A stretch of 64,000 nucleotides of DNA from Blautia wexlerae DSM 19850 (GTDB lineage: Bacteria > Bacillota > Clostridia > Lachnospirales > Lachnospiraceae), in NCBI RefSeq assembly GCF_025148125.1, contig NZ_CP102267.1, positions 1,374,501-1,438,500 on the forward strand, in the 5' to 3' direction. A program made the translations under genes and the position numbers. Below the pieces are notes generated by a model that searched no databases, was not told the origin of the DNA, and worked only from the letters and a program-made list of their open reading frames with translations. The stretch's first letter is position 1. Every line of letters starts with the position of its first letter. Below, piece after piece: positions 63,968 to 64,000 of the stretch.

Positions 63968-64000
63968 ATGGCAGATAAAAATCAGGACAAGAACCAGAGT
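63968..64000 (+). CDS. first 11 codons of a gene running off the right edge
   Basis: ATG at 63968 follows AAAGGAGAG by a suitable distance and opens a frame beginning MADKNQDKNQS. The product cannot be recognised from this much. Confidence 0.6.
   Translation, partial: MADKNQDKNQS

Overview
The window is chromosomal DNA from a low-to-moderate-GC anaerobic Firmicute. Gene content and gene order point to the family Lachnospiraceae, and Blautia or a close relative is my best guess: there are many Clostridia-specific DUF families, an M16C peptidase, FabV, an anaerobic RNR activase, TTG starts behind AGGAGG sites, and a nusA-infB operon in the Gram-positive order. This is inference from protein families, since no search was possible. 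I see no phage, CRISPR array, transposase or rRNA operon.

Layout. 1-2.4 kb: tail of a probable nucleoside kinase, the RNase P RNA gene, and leftward pyrB-pyrI and a small membrane protein. 2.4-10.2 kb: folC-pheA, then a DUF815 ATPase, a Ppx/GppA-HD phosphatase and polyphosphate kinase. 10.4-15.1 kb: tRNA-Glu(CUC), a possible short orphan transcript, and a type IIA topoisomerase pair (parE/parC-like). 15.1-23.7 kb: rimP-nusA-rnpM-ylxQ-infB-rbfA-nrnA-truB-ribF, led by a rimP leader hairpin. 23.7-29.2 kb: rpsO, pnp-nrdG, dut and fabV. 29.2-36.8 kb: DUF6062, beta-mannosidase, DUF1292, exonuclease III-type nuclease, and a GlgX-like protein that appears to have lost its GH13 catalytic residues, overlapping a DUF5662 gene. 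37-47 kb: putP, glf, an unknown gene, an M16C peptidase, era-recO and glycyl-tRNA synthetase. 47-53 kb: a 5-oxoproline cluster (NRAMP-like transporter, pxpB, pxpC, accB, accC, pxpA). 53-57 kb: cytidylate kinase-like gene and a TAXI-TRAP uptake system. 57-60 kb: leftward rfbA-rfbB-rfbD for dTDP-rhamnose. 60-64 kb: a MerR-methyltransferase fusion, DUF3825, an acyltransferase 3 protein, and the first codons of another gene.

The most unusual material is intergenic. Three families of short structured repeats recur here: (1) a 160-bp element with perfect 17-bp terminal inverted repeats, whose end supplies the stop codon of the DUF5662 gene, with an internally shortened relative after pheA and a solo end before pxpA; (2) a roughly 66-bp unit with two small hairpins, five copies; (3) GTTACTG/CAGTAAC-type inverted repeats, at least four clear copies. 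Other points of interest are the apparent GH13 pseudoenzyme, a FabT-like palindrome on the fabV promoter, an NRAMP-type carrier without the metal motif in the 5-oxoprolinase cluster, a long Gly/Arg/Gln repeat tract in IF2, and a long stem-loop leader before pnp.
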